A DNA stretch of 64,000 nt from Isoptericola croceus (GCF_029382255.1 NZ_JARLLG010000004.1:124001-188000); one strand, 5' to 3'; positions 1 to 8,199 are shown, counted from the stretch's first letter. Notes: generated by a model not told the origin, from the letters alone. Numbers and translations are program-made.

Positions 1-521
1 AGGTAGTGCTGTCGCTCGTCGAGCGGGTCGTCGCCGTAGGCGCCGTACTCGTTCTCGACCTGCACCATGAGCACGGGGCCGCCCGTGGTGGCCTGCCGTG
101 GGGCCACGATCGCGGCCACGGCCGCGTAGTACTCCTCGATCGCCGTGAGGAACTGCGGCTCGGCGCGGCGCACCCCCACCGTCGGGTCGGCGAGGAGCCA
201 TCCGGGGAGCCCGCCGCCGGTCCACTCCGCGCAGATGTAGGGACCGGGCCGCACGATGGCGTGCAGTCCCTCGGCGGCGACGAGGTCGAGGAACCGGCCG
301 AGGTCGCGGGGGCCGTCGGTGCGGAACTCGCCCCGGTCGGGGGAGTGCACGTTCCAGGCGACGTAGGTCTCGATGGTGTCCAGGCCCATGAGTCGCGCCT
401 TGCGGATTCGGTCGGCCCACTGATCGGGGTGCACGCGGAAGTAGTGCAGGGCGCCGCTGACGATCTGGTGGGGTCGGCCGTCGAGCAGGAAGCCCTCGTC
501 GCCGATCGCGACGTGGGGCAT
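1..521 (-). CDS. Glycoside hydrolase family 35 beta-galactosidase, N-terminal part (runs off left edge)
   Basis: The first 173 codons are visible; the C-terminal part lies beyond the window edge. The protein starts at ATG 521 with MPHVAIGDEGF. It carries GH35 hallmarks in order: SGALHYFR (residues 22-29), TYVAWNVHSP (about 52-61), a GPYICAEW-type segment and VQVENEYG, whose ENEYG is residues 156-160. In GH35 the first Glu of this ENEYG element is the acid/base catalyst. The family removes terminal beta-galactosyl residues from oligosaccharides. No signal peptide is visible, so the enzyme is probably cytoplasmic. It is the only gene seen left of tRNA-Ser and faces away from it. The family call is firm; the exact substrate is not readable. 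Confidence 0.88.
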   Translation of the reverse strand, partial: MPHVAIGDEGFLLDGRPHQIVSGALHYFRVHPDQWADRIRKARLMGLDTIETYVAWNVHSPDRGEFRTDGPRDLGRFLDLVAAEGLHAIVRPGPYICAEWTGGGLPGWLLADPTVGVRRAEPQFLTAIEEYYAAVAAIVAPRQATTGGPVLMVQVENEYGAYGDDPLDERQHY

Positions 522-567
522 CACCCGATCCACGCCCGCGGTGGGGCGGGGGGGGGGCCGCCCACGG

Positions 568-604
568 CCGAGGGCCCGCCACCATGACGGTGACGGGCCC
601 TCGG
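568..604 (-). terminator. Hairpin downstream of tRNA-Ser
   Basis: Perfect 11-bp arms CCGAGGGCCCG (568-578) and CGGGCCCTCGG (594-604) enclose a 15-nt loop just past the 3' end of the minus-strand tRNA. There is no clear U-tract, as is common for actinobacterial terminators. It probably ends the tRNA transcript. Confidence 0.6.
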
Positions 605-610
605 GTCCGG

Positions 611-695
611 CGGAGGATGGGGGATTCGAACCCCCGAGGGCGTGAACCCAACACGCTTTCCAAGCGTGCGCCATAGGCCGCTAGGCGAATCCTCC
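611..695 (-). tRNA. tRNA-Ser (anticodon GGA)
   Basis: Read on the minus strand, the acceptor stem GGAGGAT (695-689) pairs with ATCCTCC (618-612), followed by discriminator G at 611. The anticodon arm is CACGC-TTGGAAA-GCGTG, giving anticodon GGA for UCC/UCU serine codons. A long variable arm (class II tRNA) and a T-arm with GGTTCGAATCC are present. CCA is not encoded. The gene faces away from the SRP RNA gene about 160 bp to its right. Confidence 0.95.
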
Positions 696-854
696 TCTGG
701 TGCCACCCGCACGCATCGGTGCAGGCAACTCCAGCAGGATAGCGGACGCGAGCACCGGTCTCCGAATCGGTCCGCTGTGAGGTGTGCGACGCCACCACGA
801 GCGTGACCGGCGCCGGTTTCGGTGCGCCGCCGGGTCTCGGTTAGGGTAGGGGCA

Positions 855-942
855 GACCCCTCGTGCGGCATCACCTCGCCGAACTCCCCCAGGGCCGGAA
901 GGCAGCAAGGGTAAGTGAGCTCTGGTGGGTGCGCGAGGGGTC
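855..942 (+). ncRNA. ffs: Signal recognition particle RNA, small bacterial type
   Basis: The conserved apical domain is present: GGGCCGGAAGGCAGCAAGGG (892-911), then TAAGTGAGCTCTGGTGGG. The ends pair as GACCCCTCG (855-863) with CGAGGGGTC (934-942), giving a single long hairpin of about 90 nt. This RNA binds Ffh and guides membrane-protein ribosomes to FtsY. The small form without an Alu domain is usual in high-GC actinobacteria, where the gene commonly lies next to dnaX; here it is about 26 kb from dnaX. Confidence 0.93.
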
Positions 943-974
943 CTTTGCGTCTTCGCGACCCCTTGGCCGGTGGG

Positions 975-998
975 GTGCCGAACGTCGTGGTCCGGCAC
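975..998 (+). terminator. Possible SRP RNA terminator hairpin
   Basis: Arms GTGCCG (975-980) and CGGCAC (993-998) lie about 30 bp past the SRP RNA. The stem is short and no U-tract follows, so the call is tentative. Confidence 0.35.
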
Positions 999-1269
999 GC
1001 TTCGACCGGTCACCACGTGCCGAATGCGGACCGTCGACGACGACGTCTTGCGATGCGGACGCAATTTCGTCCGCCAGATGGGATTTCCCCTCTACTGGGT
1101 TGGTGATCCTGCCCGGCAGGTGTTCACCTTGTCGTGCACCCCGCCCCCTCACCGGTCGGCGAGGTGCCCCGGAGCCCGTCGCGCGCTGATGGCCGCGGCC
1201 CGCGCCTCCCTGCCACCGATGCCCGCCGGCGCGAACCGCCGTCGTGCACCCCTGCCCGGAAGGACTCTC
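999..1269 (+). other. Leader/intergenic region before metQ
   Basis: No convincing gene is seen here. I looked for a SAM-type riboswitch because methionine-uptake genes often carry one, but recognised no conserved SAM-I or SAM-IV core; only a small GC hairpin near 1110-1122 is evident. A GGAAGGA Shine-Dalgarno (1258-1264) ends the region. The promoter of the metQ-metN-metI operon should lie here. Confidence 0.4.
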
Positions 1270-2160
1270 ATGTCTGTGCGCTCCACCCTGCTCGCGGCCG
1301 GCGCCGCCGCCTCCGTCCTCGCCCTCGCCGCCTGCTCCGGTGGCGCCGAGGCGTCCGTCGCCGAGGGCACCGCCGAGGACCCGATCCGCATCGGCGTCGT
1401 CTCCTCCGGCGAGGCCTACTGGAACACGTTCGCCGACGCTGCCGCCGCGGAGGGCATCACGGTCGAGATCGTGAACTTCTCCGACTACCAGCTCCCCAAC
1501 CAGGGTCTGAGCGACGGGGACCTGGACCTCAACCAGTTCCAGCACCTGCAGTTCCTCGCGGGCTACAACGTGGCGCGCGGTGACGACCTCACCCCGATCG
1601 GCGCCACCGCCGTCTACCCGCTCGGCCTCTACTCGACGGCGCACGCGAGCGTCGAGGAGATCCCCGACGGCGGCGAGGTCGCCATCCCCAACGACGACAC
1701 CAACCAGGCCCGGGCGCTGCTCGTGCTCCAGGAGGCCGGCCTGATCGCGTTGCGCGACGGCGGCAACTCCTTCTCGACGCCGGCGGACGTCCTGGCCGAC
1801 GAGTCCCGCGTGACCGTCACCCCGGTCGACGCTGCGCAGACGGCGCTGGCCCTGCAGGACGTCGACGCCTCGATCGTCAACAACGACTTCGTGGGCGATG
1901 CGGGCCTGACCGCCGAGGACGCCCTCTACTCCGACGACCCGGACGCCTCCGCGGCCGAGCCGTACATCAACGTCTGGGTGTCGCGCGCCGAGGACGCCGA
2001 CGACGAGACGCTCAACCAGCTCGTCGACATCTTCCACACCGAGGAGATCGAGCAGGGCGTCGTGGAGGCGTCCGGCGGCACCGGCGTCATCAAGGACAAC
2101 GACGCCGCGGACCTGCAGGCCATCCTCGACGAGATCGAGACCAACCTCGCCGCCCAGTGA
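1270..2160 (+). CDS. metQ: Methionine-binding lipoprotein MetQ of the D/L-methionine ABC importer
   Basis: A 296-residue NlpA/MetQ-family protein. ATG 1270 is preceded by GGAAGGA and gives a lipoprotein signal peptide with lipobox LAAC (Cys22). In-frame codons extend upstream but have no ribosome site. The mature part carries family motifs IRIGVVSSGEAYW, the NFSDYQLPNQ...DLDLNQFQH segment, VAIPNDDTNQARAL and the VNNDFVGDAGL ligand-binding region. The anchored lipoprotein would deliver methionine to MetI/MetN. metN and metI follow on the same strand, but an unusually strong hairpin separates metQ from metN, which could allow excess MetQ over the transporter core. Methionine as substrate is inferred from the family and the NIL domain of the partner ATPase. 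Confidence 0.9.
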   Translation: MSVRSTLLAAGAAASVLALAACSGGAEASVAEGTAEDPIRIGVVSSGEAYWNTFADAAAAEGITVEIVNFSDYQLPNQGLSDGDLDLNQFQHLQFLAGYNVARGDDLTPIGATAVYPLGLYSTAHASVEEIPDGGEVAIPNDDTNQARALLVLQEAGLIALRDGGNSFSTPADVLADESRVTVTPVDAAQTALALQDVDASIVNNDFVGDAGLTAEDALYSDDPDASAAEPYINVWVSRAEDADDETLNQLVDIFHTEEIEQGVVEASGGTGVIKDNDAADLQAILDEIETNLAAQ

Positions 2161-2168
2161 CCCTCCGC

Positions 2169-2245
2169 CTCGCGAGGTAGTACCGCAGGCCCCGGGGAAG
2201 TACCCCGCGGGTACTACCTGAGTGCCTGCGGTACTACCTCGCGAG
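2169..2245. repeat. Nested inverted repeat between metQ and metN
   Basis: Outer arms of 21 bp are perfect: 2169-2189 against 2225-2245 (CTCGCGAGGTAGTACC...). Inside is a second hairpin with AGTACCC/GGGTACT arms. Half-words recur at a 20-bp step: AGTACC at 2179 and 2199, GTACTACCT at 2211 and 2231. It starts 9 bp after the metQ stop and ends 27 bp before the metN start. An mRNA-stabilising or partly terminating hairpin inside the operon is the simplest reading. It shares its architecture with repeats at 40428 and 47480. Confidence 0.85.
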
Positions 2246-2271
2246 AGCTTGTCCTGTCTGAAAGGAGAGTC

Positions 2272-3351
2272 GTGAGCGAGCCCATCATCAGCTTCCGCGG
2301 TGCGGTCAAGGAGTTCCCCGGCCGCGGCCGTGTGGGTCGCCGGTCCGCCGGGGTCCGCGCCGTCGACGGCGTCACGCTCGACATCGCCGCCGGCGAGATC
2401 TTCGGCGTCATCGGCTACTCGGGCGCCGGCAAGTCCACGCTCGTGCGGCTCGTCAACGCGCTGGAGACGACGACGGCGGGTTCCGTCGTCGTGGACGGCA
2501 CCGACCTCACCGGGTTGAGCGAGGCGCGGATGCGGCCGGTGCGAGCCGGGATCGGCATGATCTTCCAGCAGTTCAACCTGCTGCGGTCCCGCACGGTCGC
2601 CGGGAACGTCGCCTACCCGCTGGAGGTCGCCGGCTGGTCCCGGGCGGACCGCGACGCCCGCGTCGCCGAGCTGCTCACGTTCGTCGGCATCGCGGACAAG
2701 GCCGCCTCCTACCCCTCGGCGCTCTCCGGCGGGCAGAAGCAGCGCGTCGGCATCGCCCGCGCGCTCGCCACGAACCCGAGGATCCTGCTGGCGGACGAGG
2801 CCACGAGCGCGCTCGACCCGGAGACCACGGCAGACGTCCTCGCCCTGCTGCAGCGGGTCAACCGCGAGCTCGGCATCACCGTGGTGGTCATCACCCACGA
2901 GATGGAGGTGGTCCGCTCGATCTGCCACCGTGTCGCGGTCATGGAGCGCGGCCGTGTCGTGGAGCTCGGGGACGCCTATCAGGTGTTCAGCGACCCGCAG
3001 CAGGACGTGACCCGCAGGTTCGTCGCCTCGGCGCTGCGCGACCGGCCCTCGCCCGCGGTGCTGAGGCGGCTGCGCGGCCGTCACCCGGGTCGCATCGTCA
3101 CCGTCCGCATCGACGAGGTCTCCGGCTCGTCCGCGCAGGTCATGGAGGTCCTGGCCGACCGCGGGGTCCACGGCACCATCGTCTACGGCGGCATCACCGA
3201 GGTGGCCGAGCGTCCCTACGGCTCGCTCACCCTCGAGCTCGGCGGGGACGAGGCCGCGGTGAGCGCCGCGCTCGACGGGCTGCATGCCGTGACCGCCGTC
3301 GTCGACCACGGCACGGTGGCGGCTCCCGCCGCGGAAGGGAACGACCGATGA
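2272..3351 (+). CDS. metN: Methionine ABC importer ATP-binding protein MetN
   Basis: A 359-residue ABC ATPase. GTG 2272 follows AAAGGAGAGTC. Walker A GYSGAGKST is at 48-56, the ABC signature LSGGQ at 151-155, Walker B ILLADE at 171-176, and the switch His in VITHEM follows. After the nucleotide-binding domain the protein continues into a C-terminal NIL domain (about 270-350), the regulatory methionine-sensing domain typical of MetN. ATP hydrolysis here powers methionine uptake through MetI from MetQ. The stop overlaps the metI start (ATGA), implying translational coupling. An insert of basic and glycine residues (about 16-27) sits between the first strands, slightly longer than usual. Confidence 0.93.
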   Translation: MSEPIISFRGAVKEFPGRGRVGRRSAGVRAVDGVTLDIAAGEIFGVIGYSGAGKSTLVRLVNALETTTAGSVVVDGTDLTGLSEARMRPVRAGIGMIFQQFNLLRSRTVAGNVAYPLEVAGWSRADRDARVAELLTFVGIADKAASYPSALSGGQKQRVGIARALATNPRILLADEATSALDPETTADVLALLQRVNRELGITVVVITHEMEVVRSICHRVAVMERGRVVELGDAYQVFSDPQQDVTRRFVASALRDRPSPAVLRRLRGRHPGRIVTVRIDEVSGSSAQVMEVLADRGVHGTIVYGGITEVAERPYGSLTLELGGDEAAVSAALDGLHAVTAVVDHGTVAAPAAEGNDR

Positions 3352-4001
3352 GACCCGACCTGGTGCCCCTGCTGTGGGACGCGTTCGGCCAGACCCTGTA
3401 CATGGTGCTGATCACCCTGGCCGTCGGCGGGTTCTTCGGGCTGCTGCTCGGCCTCGGGCTGTACCTGACCAGGCCCGGCAACCTGCTCGCGAACCGTCCG
3501 GTGTTCGCCGTGCTCAACGTGGCCGTGAACATCGTGCGGCCGGTGCCGTTCCTCATCTTCCTGGTGGCGCTCGGGCCGCTGACCCGGGCGGTCGTGGGGA
3601 CAACGATCGGCATCGAGGCGTTCACGTTCGCGATGTGCGTCATGGCGTCGTTCGTGTTCGCCCGCCTCGTGGAGCAGAACCTGGTCTCCATCGATCCCGG
3701 GGTGATCGAGGCGGCCCGCGCGATGGGTGCCTCCCCGCTGCGGATCGTGCGCACCGTCGTCGTGCCCGAGGCCCTGTCGCCCCTGATCCTGGGTTACACG
3801 TTCCTGTTCATCGGGGTGCTCGACATGTCTGCGATCGCGGGCTACCTGGGTGGTGGCGGGCTGGGCGACTTCGCGATCCAGTACGGCTACCGGCAGTACG
3901 ACTGGGCCGTGACGGCGATCGTCGTGGTGATCATCATCGTCATCGTCCAGCTGGTGCAGTGGCTGGGGAACACGCTGGCGAGGCGCGCGCTGCGGCGGTG
4001 A
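3348..4001 (+). CDS. metI: Methionine ABC importer permease MetI
   Basis: A 217-residue membrane protein of usual MetI length, with five predicted hydrophobic segments and the BPD_transp_1 EAA loop around EAARAMGASPLRIVRTVVVPEAL, which contacts MetN. ATG 3348 overlaps the metN stop. Family segments include NIVRPVPFLIFLVAL and AGYLGGGGLGDFAIQYGY. Two copies form the methionine channel in the inner membrane. It is the last gene of the operon. Confidence 0.93.
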   Translation: MRPDLVPLLWDAFGQTLYMVLITLAVGGFFGLLLGLGLYLTRPGNLLANRPVFAVLNVAVNIVRPVPFLIFLVALGPLTRAVVGTTIGIEAFTFAMCVMASFVFARLVEQNLVSIDPGVIEAARAMGASPLRIVRTVVVPEALSPLILGYTFLFIGVLDMSAIAGYLGGGGLGDFAIQYGYRQYDWAVTAIVVVIIIVIVQLVQWLGNTLARRALRR

Positions 4002-4083
4002 TGCGCTGACGCGGGCCCGCGACGCGGCACCGACGGCGCGTGAAGCGATGCGGCGGACCACATCGCTGCCAGGATCAAGGGTT

Positions 4084-4998
4084 GTGTCCACACCTCAGAA
4101 CCGCCGTGACCGTGCCCGGCGCAGGCTCGCCGGGCTCGGCGTCGCAGTGATCCTCCTCGGTGGAGTCTTCATGCTCTTCCGAGAGAGCTTCGCCTGGCTC
4201 GTCCCGTTGAACGGGGACCACGTCGCTCTGCAGCTGACCCGGGACGTCGCCGACGACATCGCCGAGACCATCGAACCGCACTGGGCCGAACCGGCAGACG
4301 CCCGAGCCCTGGCGGCCCGGACCTACTGGCTCGCGGACGGCTTCCACAGGCCCTGGGGGCCTGTGCAGCGGGTCATCGTCCTGGGCTTCGACGGACGCTC
4401 CGACCGCTCGGACGGCGCTCGCGTCGACATCGCTGTCGAGGCCGAGGTGGGGCGGGTGTCCTGCGAACTCAGCGACCGGTTCAACCCGTGGAATCCGTGC
4501 GAGGGTCCGAACCGCACCGCGGGTTCGGCGACGACCTGCTGGACGCTGACGGTGCACGCCCGTCGGCACCAAGGCGCTGCCGACGTCGACCAGGTCGACT
4601 GCCCCGAGGTGCTGGCCGCCCTGGACCCGAGACCGGAGGCAGAACCGACCCTCTCGCCGCAGGACGAGGACGAAGGGCCACAGCTCATCGGCGACCTTCC
4701 GGACGACACCGCCGACATCGTCCTCGACGTCCTGTCCGGCCTGGCCGCCGACGCCGACCCCGCTGCGGCTGAGGCTGCGGTCCGCGACGCCCTCGCCGAG
4801 CACGTCGATGTCGCGGCCCGTCGCGACGGTGACGAGCTCGTCGTCGCCGCCGGGATCATGTGGACGTCGGACTGCGTCGTCGTGGTGCGCCAGGGCGACG
4901 ACGACCCGTTCCGCTTCACCGACATCCGGCCGATCCAGCTGGAGAAGGGCGAGATGGGCTGCGGACCCGGCCTCTACGACCTGCGTGCCGGCGGCTGA
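4084..4998 (+). CDS. Hypothetical single-pass membrane protein
   Basis: A protein of about 304 residues that I do not recognise. A basic N-terminus is followed by one membrane segment (GLGVAVILLGGVFMLF), so most of the chain is probably extracytoplasmic. Four cysteines (in VSCELS, NPCEGP, TTCWTL, QVDCPE) sit in the middle domain and two more (SDCVVV, MGCGPG) in the C-terminal part; disulfides are plausible. An acidic linker (PTLSPQDEDEG) separates the two halves. GTG 4084 with AGGA 9 bp upstream is chosen; ATG 4048 in the same frame is possible but has no ribosome site. It stands alone downstream of metI. Confidence 0.6.
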   Translation: MSTPQNRRDRARRRLAGLGVAVILLGGVFMLFRESFAWLVPLNGDHVALQLTRDVADDIAETIEPHWAEPADARALAARTYWLADGFHRPWGPVQRVIVLGFDGRSDRSDGARVDIAVEAEVGRVSCELSDRFNPWNPCEGPNRTAGSATTCWTLTVHARRHQGAADVDQVDCPEVLAALDPRPEAEPTLSPQDEDEGPQLIGDLPDDTADIVLDVLSGLAADADPAAAEAAVRDALAEHVDVAARRDGDELVVAAGIMWTSDCVVVVRQGDDDPFRFTDIRPIQLEKGEMGCGPGLYDLRAGG

Positions 4999-5062
4999 TC
5001 ACACGTCGTCGAGCTGACCACGGGGCACCGCGCCAGGACGAGGGTGGTGCGCCCGGTGGCCG

Positions 5063-5569
5063 TCAGTTCTCCGGGGAGCCTCTGCCCTCGTCGAGCAGCC
5101 TGATGAGTCGTGCGCTGAGGTCGCCGAGCGCGGCGGTGCCGAGCCCGCCGAGCTCGTCCAGGAGCGGGTCGCGGATCTCGCGGCGCTGAGAGCGGAGCAC
5201 CCGACGGACCACGCGGCGTCCGCCGCTGGTCAGGACGGCGTCGTGGGCGCGGCGCCCGCTCGTCGCCGGACGGCGCTCGACGAGTCCTTGGCGTTCCAGG
5301 GCGGTCACGGCGTGGCTGATGCGGCTCGGGGAGAAACGCAGGGTCTCGGCGAGGCTCTTGAGCCCTCGGGTGTGGCTCTCGGCGGCGTGGAGGAGCACCA
5401 GGATCTTGAAATGGCCGTGCGAGACGCCGCCCTCCCGCTGCGACTGCCGGTCCAGCGCGGTCTCGAGGAGGTGGGTGGCGAGGACGAGGTCCTGCCACAC
5501 CGACGCCCTGCCGAGGCTGTCGTCGGGATCGACCCGCGCGTGCGTGTCGGCGTCCGGTGGTCGTGTCAC
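5063..5569 (-). CDS. MarR-family transcriptional regulator
   Basis: A 168-residue winged-helix repressor. The core runs from about residue 50 (SHGHFKILVLL) through recognition helix FSPSRISHAVTALERQGLVERR (about 79-100) to the wing (SGRRAHDAVLT). GTG 5569 follows GAGGATGGGAG; the frame is open up to 5662 but lacks a better start. It lies downstream of a VOC-family enzyme on the same strand, 103 bp apart. TTGA-N4-TCAA palindromes sit both in the gap and in front of the VOC gene, so autoregulation and control of the VOC gene are likely. Such MarR/VOC pairs typically respond to quinones or other aromatic electrophiles; the ligand here is not readable. Confidence 0.85.
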   Translation of the reverse strand: MTRPPDADTHARVDPDDSLGRASVWQDLVLATHLLETALDRQSQREGGVSHGHFKILVLLHAAESHTRGLKSLAETLRFSPSRISHAVTALERQGLVERRPATSGRRAHDAVLTSGGRRVVRRVLRSQRREIRDPLLDELGGLGTAALGDLSARLIRLLDEGRGSPEN

Positions 5570-5650
5570 GCTCCCATCCTCACACCATGGGGTTGCCGTG
5601 GGCGGCTCGACGATCCGGCCCTCCCCCCCCAGCCGGAGGACATCGTTGAG

Positions 5651-5662
5651 TTGAATGCTCAA
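5651..5662. promoter_or_regulatory. Candidate MarR operator (TTGAGCATTCAA)
   Basis: On the minus strand this reads TTGA-GCAT-TCAA, in the gap between the VOC gene stop and the MarR start. A matching TTGA-GAGC-TCAA lies at 6561-6572. Confidence 0.5.
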
Positions 5663-5671
5663 GCCTCTGCC

Positions 5672-6544
5672 TCATCGGCCCTGGGTGGCCGTGATCCTGA
5701 CCGCGTTCGCCCAGGGGTCCTCGACGCTGACCGTCCGGCCGTCGTCGCGGACCGGGACGCGGTGGTGCTGCATGCGGTCGACCAGCTCGGCGACGTCGTC
5801 GGCCGTGGGCACCTCGATGTCCACCCGGCCGAGCCCGAGGGTCTGCTGACGCGGGCCCGCGCCGCGGCTCCTCCACACGTTCATCGCCATGTGGTGGTGG
5901 TAGCCGCCGGCGCTGACGAACACGGCCTGGTCGCCCAGCGTCATCGTGACGTCGAAGCCCAGGCGGGTGGCGTAGAAGTCACGGGCCGTCGCCACGTCGC
6001 CCACCGACAGGTGGACGTGCCCCACCCGGGCGTCGCCGACCGGCTCGCCGGCGAGCCCGCGCTCGTCGAGGTGCTCACGGAGGTAGGCGTCGGGGTCCAG
6101 GAGCACCGTCCCCATCTCGACCTGCCCGTGCGTCCAGCTCCACTGCGTCCGGTCGCGGTCCCAGTACAGCTCGACACCGTTGCCCTCGGGGTCGTCGAAG
6201 TAGAACGCCTTGCTGACCAGGTGGTCGGCGGACCCGGTGAAGGACCCCGGGCGCCGCCGCGCGACCGAGTTGACCGCGGCGGCCAGGGCCGCCTCCGTGT
6301 CGAAGAGGATCGCGGTGTGGAACAGCCCTGCCTGGTGGGGAGAGGCGTGCCGGAGCTCGGGGGTGTGCGCCAGGACGACGACGGCGCGGTCGGCCCGGCC
6401 GAGCGTCACCACGGGCCCGGCCTGCTCCAGCACGGTCAGGCCCACGCCGTCGCGGTAGTAGGCGGTCATGCCGTCCAGGTCGGCGACGTTGAGGGTGACG
6501 GCACCCATGGCCGTGTCCGCTGCGAGGAGTGGTCGTGTGCTCAT
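5672..6544 (-). CDS. VOC-family (glyoxalase/extradiol dioxygenase fold) protein, two-module
   Basis: A 290-residue protein built of two vicinal-oxygen-chelate modules (about 10-135 and 150-290). Metal-ligand candidates are in NGVELYWDRD (module 1) and VGHVHLSVGD, YHHHMAMNVW and GRVDIEVPT (module 2). This resembles CatE/MhqO-type extradiol dioxygenases, which open catechol or hydroquinone rings with Fe(II). ATG 6544 is the start. The gene is followed by a MarR regulator, and a 12-bp palindrome lies 17 bp upstream of its start, matching the arrangement of quinone-detoxification operons. The substrate is inferred from context only. Confidence 0.8.
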   Translation of the reverse strand: MSTRPLLAADTAMGAVTLNVADLDGMTAYYRDGVGLTVLEQAGPVVTLGRADRAVVVLAHTPELRHASPHQAGLFHTAILFDTEAALAAAVNSVARRRPGSFTGSADHLVSKAFYFDDPEGNGVELYWDRDRTQWSWTHGQVEMGTVLLDPDAYLREHLDERGLAGEPVGDARVGHVHLSVGDVATARDFYATRLGFDVTMTLGDQAVFVSAGGYHHHMAMNVWRSRGAGPRQQTLGLGRVDIEVPTADDVAELVDRMQHHRVPVRDDGRTVSVEDPWANAVRITATQGR

Positions 6545-6560
6545 GACCTCGGCAACTGAC

Positions 6561-6572
6561 TTGAGCTCTCAA
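6561..6572. promoter_or_regulatory. Candidate MarR operator (TTGAGAGCTCAA)
   Basis: A perfect 12-bp palindrome between the VOC gene start and the stop of the next upstream gene. It shares the TTGA-N4-TCAA pattern of the site at 5651-5662. Confidence 0.55.
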
Positions 6573-7055
6573 CTATTCCGGGAGCGGGTCGAGGTGCAGG
6601 TGGCGGCGCACGGCTGCCGCGGCGTCGCGCAGGTGGTCGAGCTGCTCGGGGGTGAGCGCGTCGACGAAGACCTCCTTGATCGCGCGAAGGTGCGGCAGGG
6701 TGCTGGCGTGGAAGGCGCGGTCGCCGGAGTCGGTGAGCACGACCCGCGAGCCTCGGGCGTCCTCCGCGCAGGGTTCGCGACGCACCAGGCCCCGCCGCTC
6801 CATGCGGCCGAGGTGACCGGACAGGCGGCTGCGTTCCCACTCGATGTGCGCGGCGAGCTCGGAGGATCGCATCGCCCGGCCTTCCGCCTCGCTCAACGCG
6901 AGGAGCACCCTGTAGTCCCCGCCGGAGAGTCCCGAGTCCTCGTGCAGCCGGGCCTCGATGCGGGCGCGGACGATCTCGGAGGTCTCGATGTGCACCCGCC
7001 AGGCGGCGAGCTCCTCGTGCGTGGGGACCGGTCGACGACGCCGTGGATTATCCAT
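6573..7055 (-). CDS. MarR-family transcriptional regulator
   Basis: A 160-residue MarR protein with the winged-helix core GDYRVLLALSEAEGRAMRSSELAAHIEWERSRLSGHLGRMERRGLV in the middle (quoted in parts: recognition helix WERSRLSGHLGRMERRG) and the wing EDARGSRVVLT. ATG 7055 follows GGAGGG at good spacing. It is divergent from a luciferase-like monooxygenase gene 73 bp away, with a near-palindrome between them, so it probably represses that operon and itself. It is distinct in sequence from the MarR gene at 5063. Confidence 0.86.
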   Translation of the reverse strand: MDNPRRRRPVPTHEELAAWRVHIETSEIVRARIEARLHEDSGLSGGDYRVLLALSEAEGRAMRSSELAAHIEWERSRLSGHLGRMERRGLVRREPCAEDARGSRVVLTDSGDRAFHASTLPHLRAIKEVFVDALTPEQLDHLRDAAAAVRRHLHLDPLPE

Positions 7056-7075
7056 GGACCCTCCTCGGTTGTTGA

Positions 7076-7090
7076 CATGTGAATCATATG
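7076..7090. promoter_or_regulatory. Candidate MarR operator in divergent promoter
   Basis: CATGTGA-A-TCATATG: 7-bp arms with one mismatch around a single central base, in the 73-bp gap between the divergent MarR and monooxygenase genes. A TTGACA hexamer overlaps its left side (7072-7077). Confidence 0.45.
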
Positions 7091-7128
7091 CGCCCCGGCG
7101 CGACCTCACCGAGAAGGAGCGGCAGACC

Positions 7129-8199
7129 ATGGACGTCTCGCAGATCGAGTTCGGCATCGACAGCTTCGGGGACCGGCCGCGGGACGACCGGGGCGAGATC
7201 GTCTCCCACGCCCAGGCGATCCGCGCGGCGGTGGCAGAGGCGGTGCTCGCCGACCAGGTCGGCATCGACGTGGTCGCCCTCGGGGAGCACCACCGGCCGG
7301 AGTACGCGATCTCCAGCCCGGAGACGGTGCTGGCCGGTATCGCGACAGCCACCCAGCGCATCCGGCTGGCCTCCGGGGTCACGGTGCTGTCCTCGGACGA
7401 CCCGGTGCGCGTCTTCCAGCGGTTCGCCACCGTGGACGCGCTGTCCCACGGTCGCGCCGAGGTGATCCTCGGCAGAGGATCGTTCACCGAGTCCTTCCCG
7501 CTGTTCGGGTACGACCTGAAGGACTACGACGTCCTGTTCGAGGAGAAGATCAACCTTTTCCACCGGCTCCTGGACGAGCAGCCGATCACCTGGGAGGGCA
7601 CGACCCGACCGGCTCTGCACGAGGCCGACGTGTTCCCGAAGACCGAGTCTGGCCGGCTCCAGACCTGGGTGGGCGTCGGCGGGACGCCCCAGTCGGTGCT
7701 CCGCACCGCCCACTACGGGTTCCGGCTCATGCTCGCGATCATCGGTGGAGCCCCCGACCGGTTCGCGCCCTACGTGGACCTGTACCGGCGCGCCCACGAG
7801 CAGCTCGGCACCACGCCGCAGCCGGTCGGGATGCACTCGCCCGGCTTCGTCGCCGAGACCGACGAGGAGGCCAAGGCGCTCTTCTACCCCGGCTACCGGG
7901 AGATCCGCGACCGGATCGGTGCGCTGCGCGGATGGCCACCGCTGCGGAAGGCGGAGTTCGACGCCGAGGTGGACGGCGGGTCGCTGTACGTCGGGTCGGT
8001 CGAGACGGTCGCGGCCAAGATCGCCCACGCGGTCCGGGCGCTGGGTGCGGGTCGGTTCGACATGATCTACTCCGCCGCCGGTACGGTCTCCGCCACCGCG
8101 CGGCTGCGCTCGGTCGAGCTCTACGGCACGCAGGTCATCCCGCGCGTCCGCGAGCTCCTGGCCGAGACCCCGATGGTCGCGGCAGGAGCGGCACGATGA
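7129..8199 (+). CDS. LLM-class flavin-dependent oxidoreductase (bacterial luciferase-like)
   Basis: A 356-residue TIM-barrel monooxygenase of the luciferase-like superfamily. ATG 7129 follows AGAAGGAGC. Family features are [41 protein letters not shown], the [22 protein letters not shown] active-site region and [16 protein letters not shown]. These enzymes use reduced FMN (or F420) to oxidise small organic substrates. Its stop overlaps the next gene, an NAD(P)-binding reductase (ATGA), suggesting an operon in which one enzyme supplies or recycles reduced cofactor. A divergent MarR gene probably controls the pair. The physiological substrate is unknown. Confidence 0.88.
   Translation: MDVSQIEFGIDSFGDRPRDDRGEIVSHAQAIRAAVAEAVLADQVGIDVVALGEHHRPEYAISSPETVLAGIATATQRIRLASGVTVLSSDDPVRVFQRFATVDALSHGRAEVILGRGSFTESFPLFGYDLKDYDVLFEEKINLFHRLLDEQPITWEGTTRPALHEADVFPKTESGRLQTWVGVGGTPQSVLRTAHYGFRLMLAIIGGAPDRFAPYVDLYRRAHEQLGTTPQPVGMHSPGFVAETDEEAKALFYPGYREIRDRIGALRGWPPLRKAEFDAEVDGGSLYVGSVETVAAKIAHAVRALGAGRFDMIYSAAGTVSATARLRSVELYGTQVIPRVRELLAETPMVAAGAAR

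Noticed and set aside
999-1269. SAM riboswitch before metQ
   Set aside because: The gene context suggests one, but no conserved SAM-I, SAM-II or SAM-IV core could be recognised.
925-1269. Longer metQ start
   Set aside because: The frame is open but overlaps the SRP RNA, and the lipoprotein signal begins only at ATG 1270.
871-3309. Long open frame antisense to metQ and metN
   Set aside because: A shadow of the GC-rich codons of the real genes; its translation is low-complexity Arg/Gly/Asp with no domain. Similar shadows elsewhere were dropped for the same reason.
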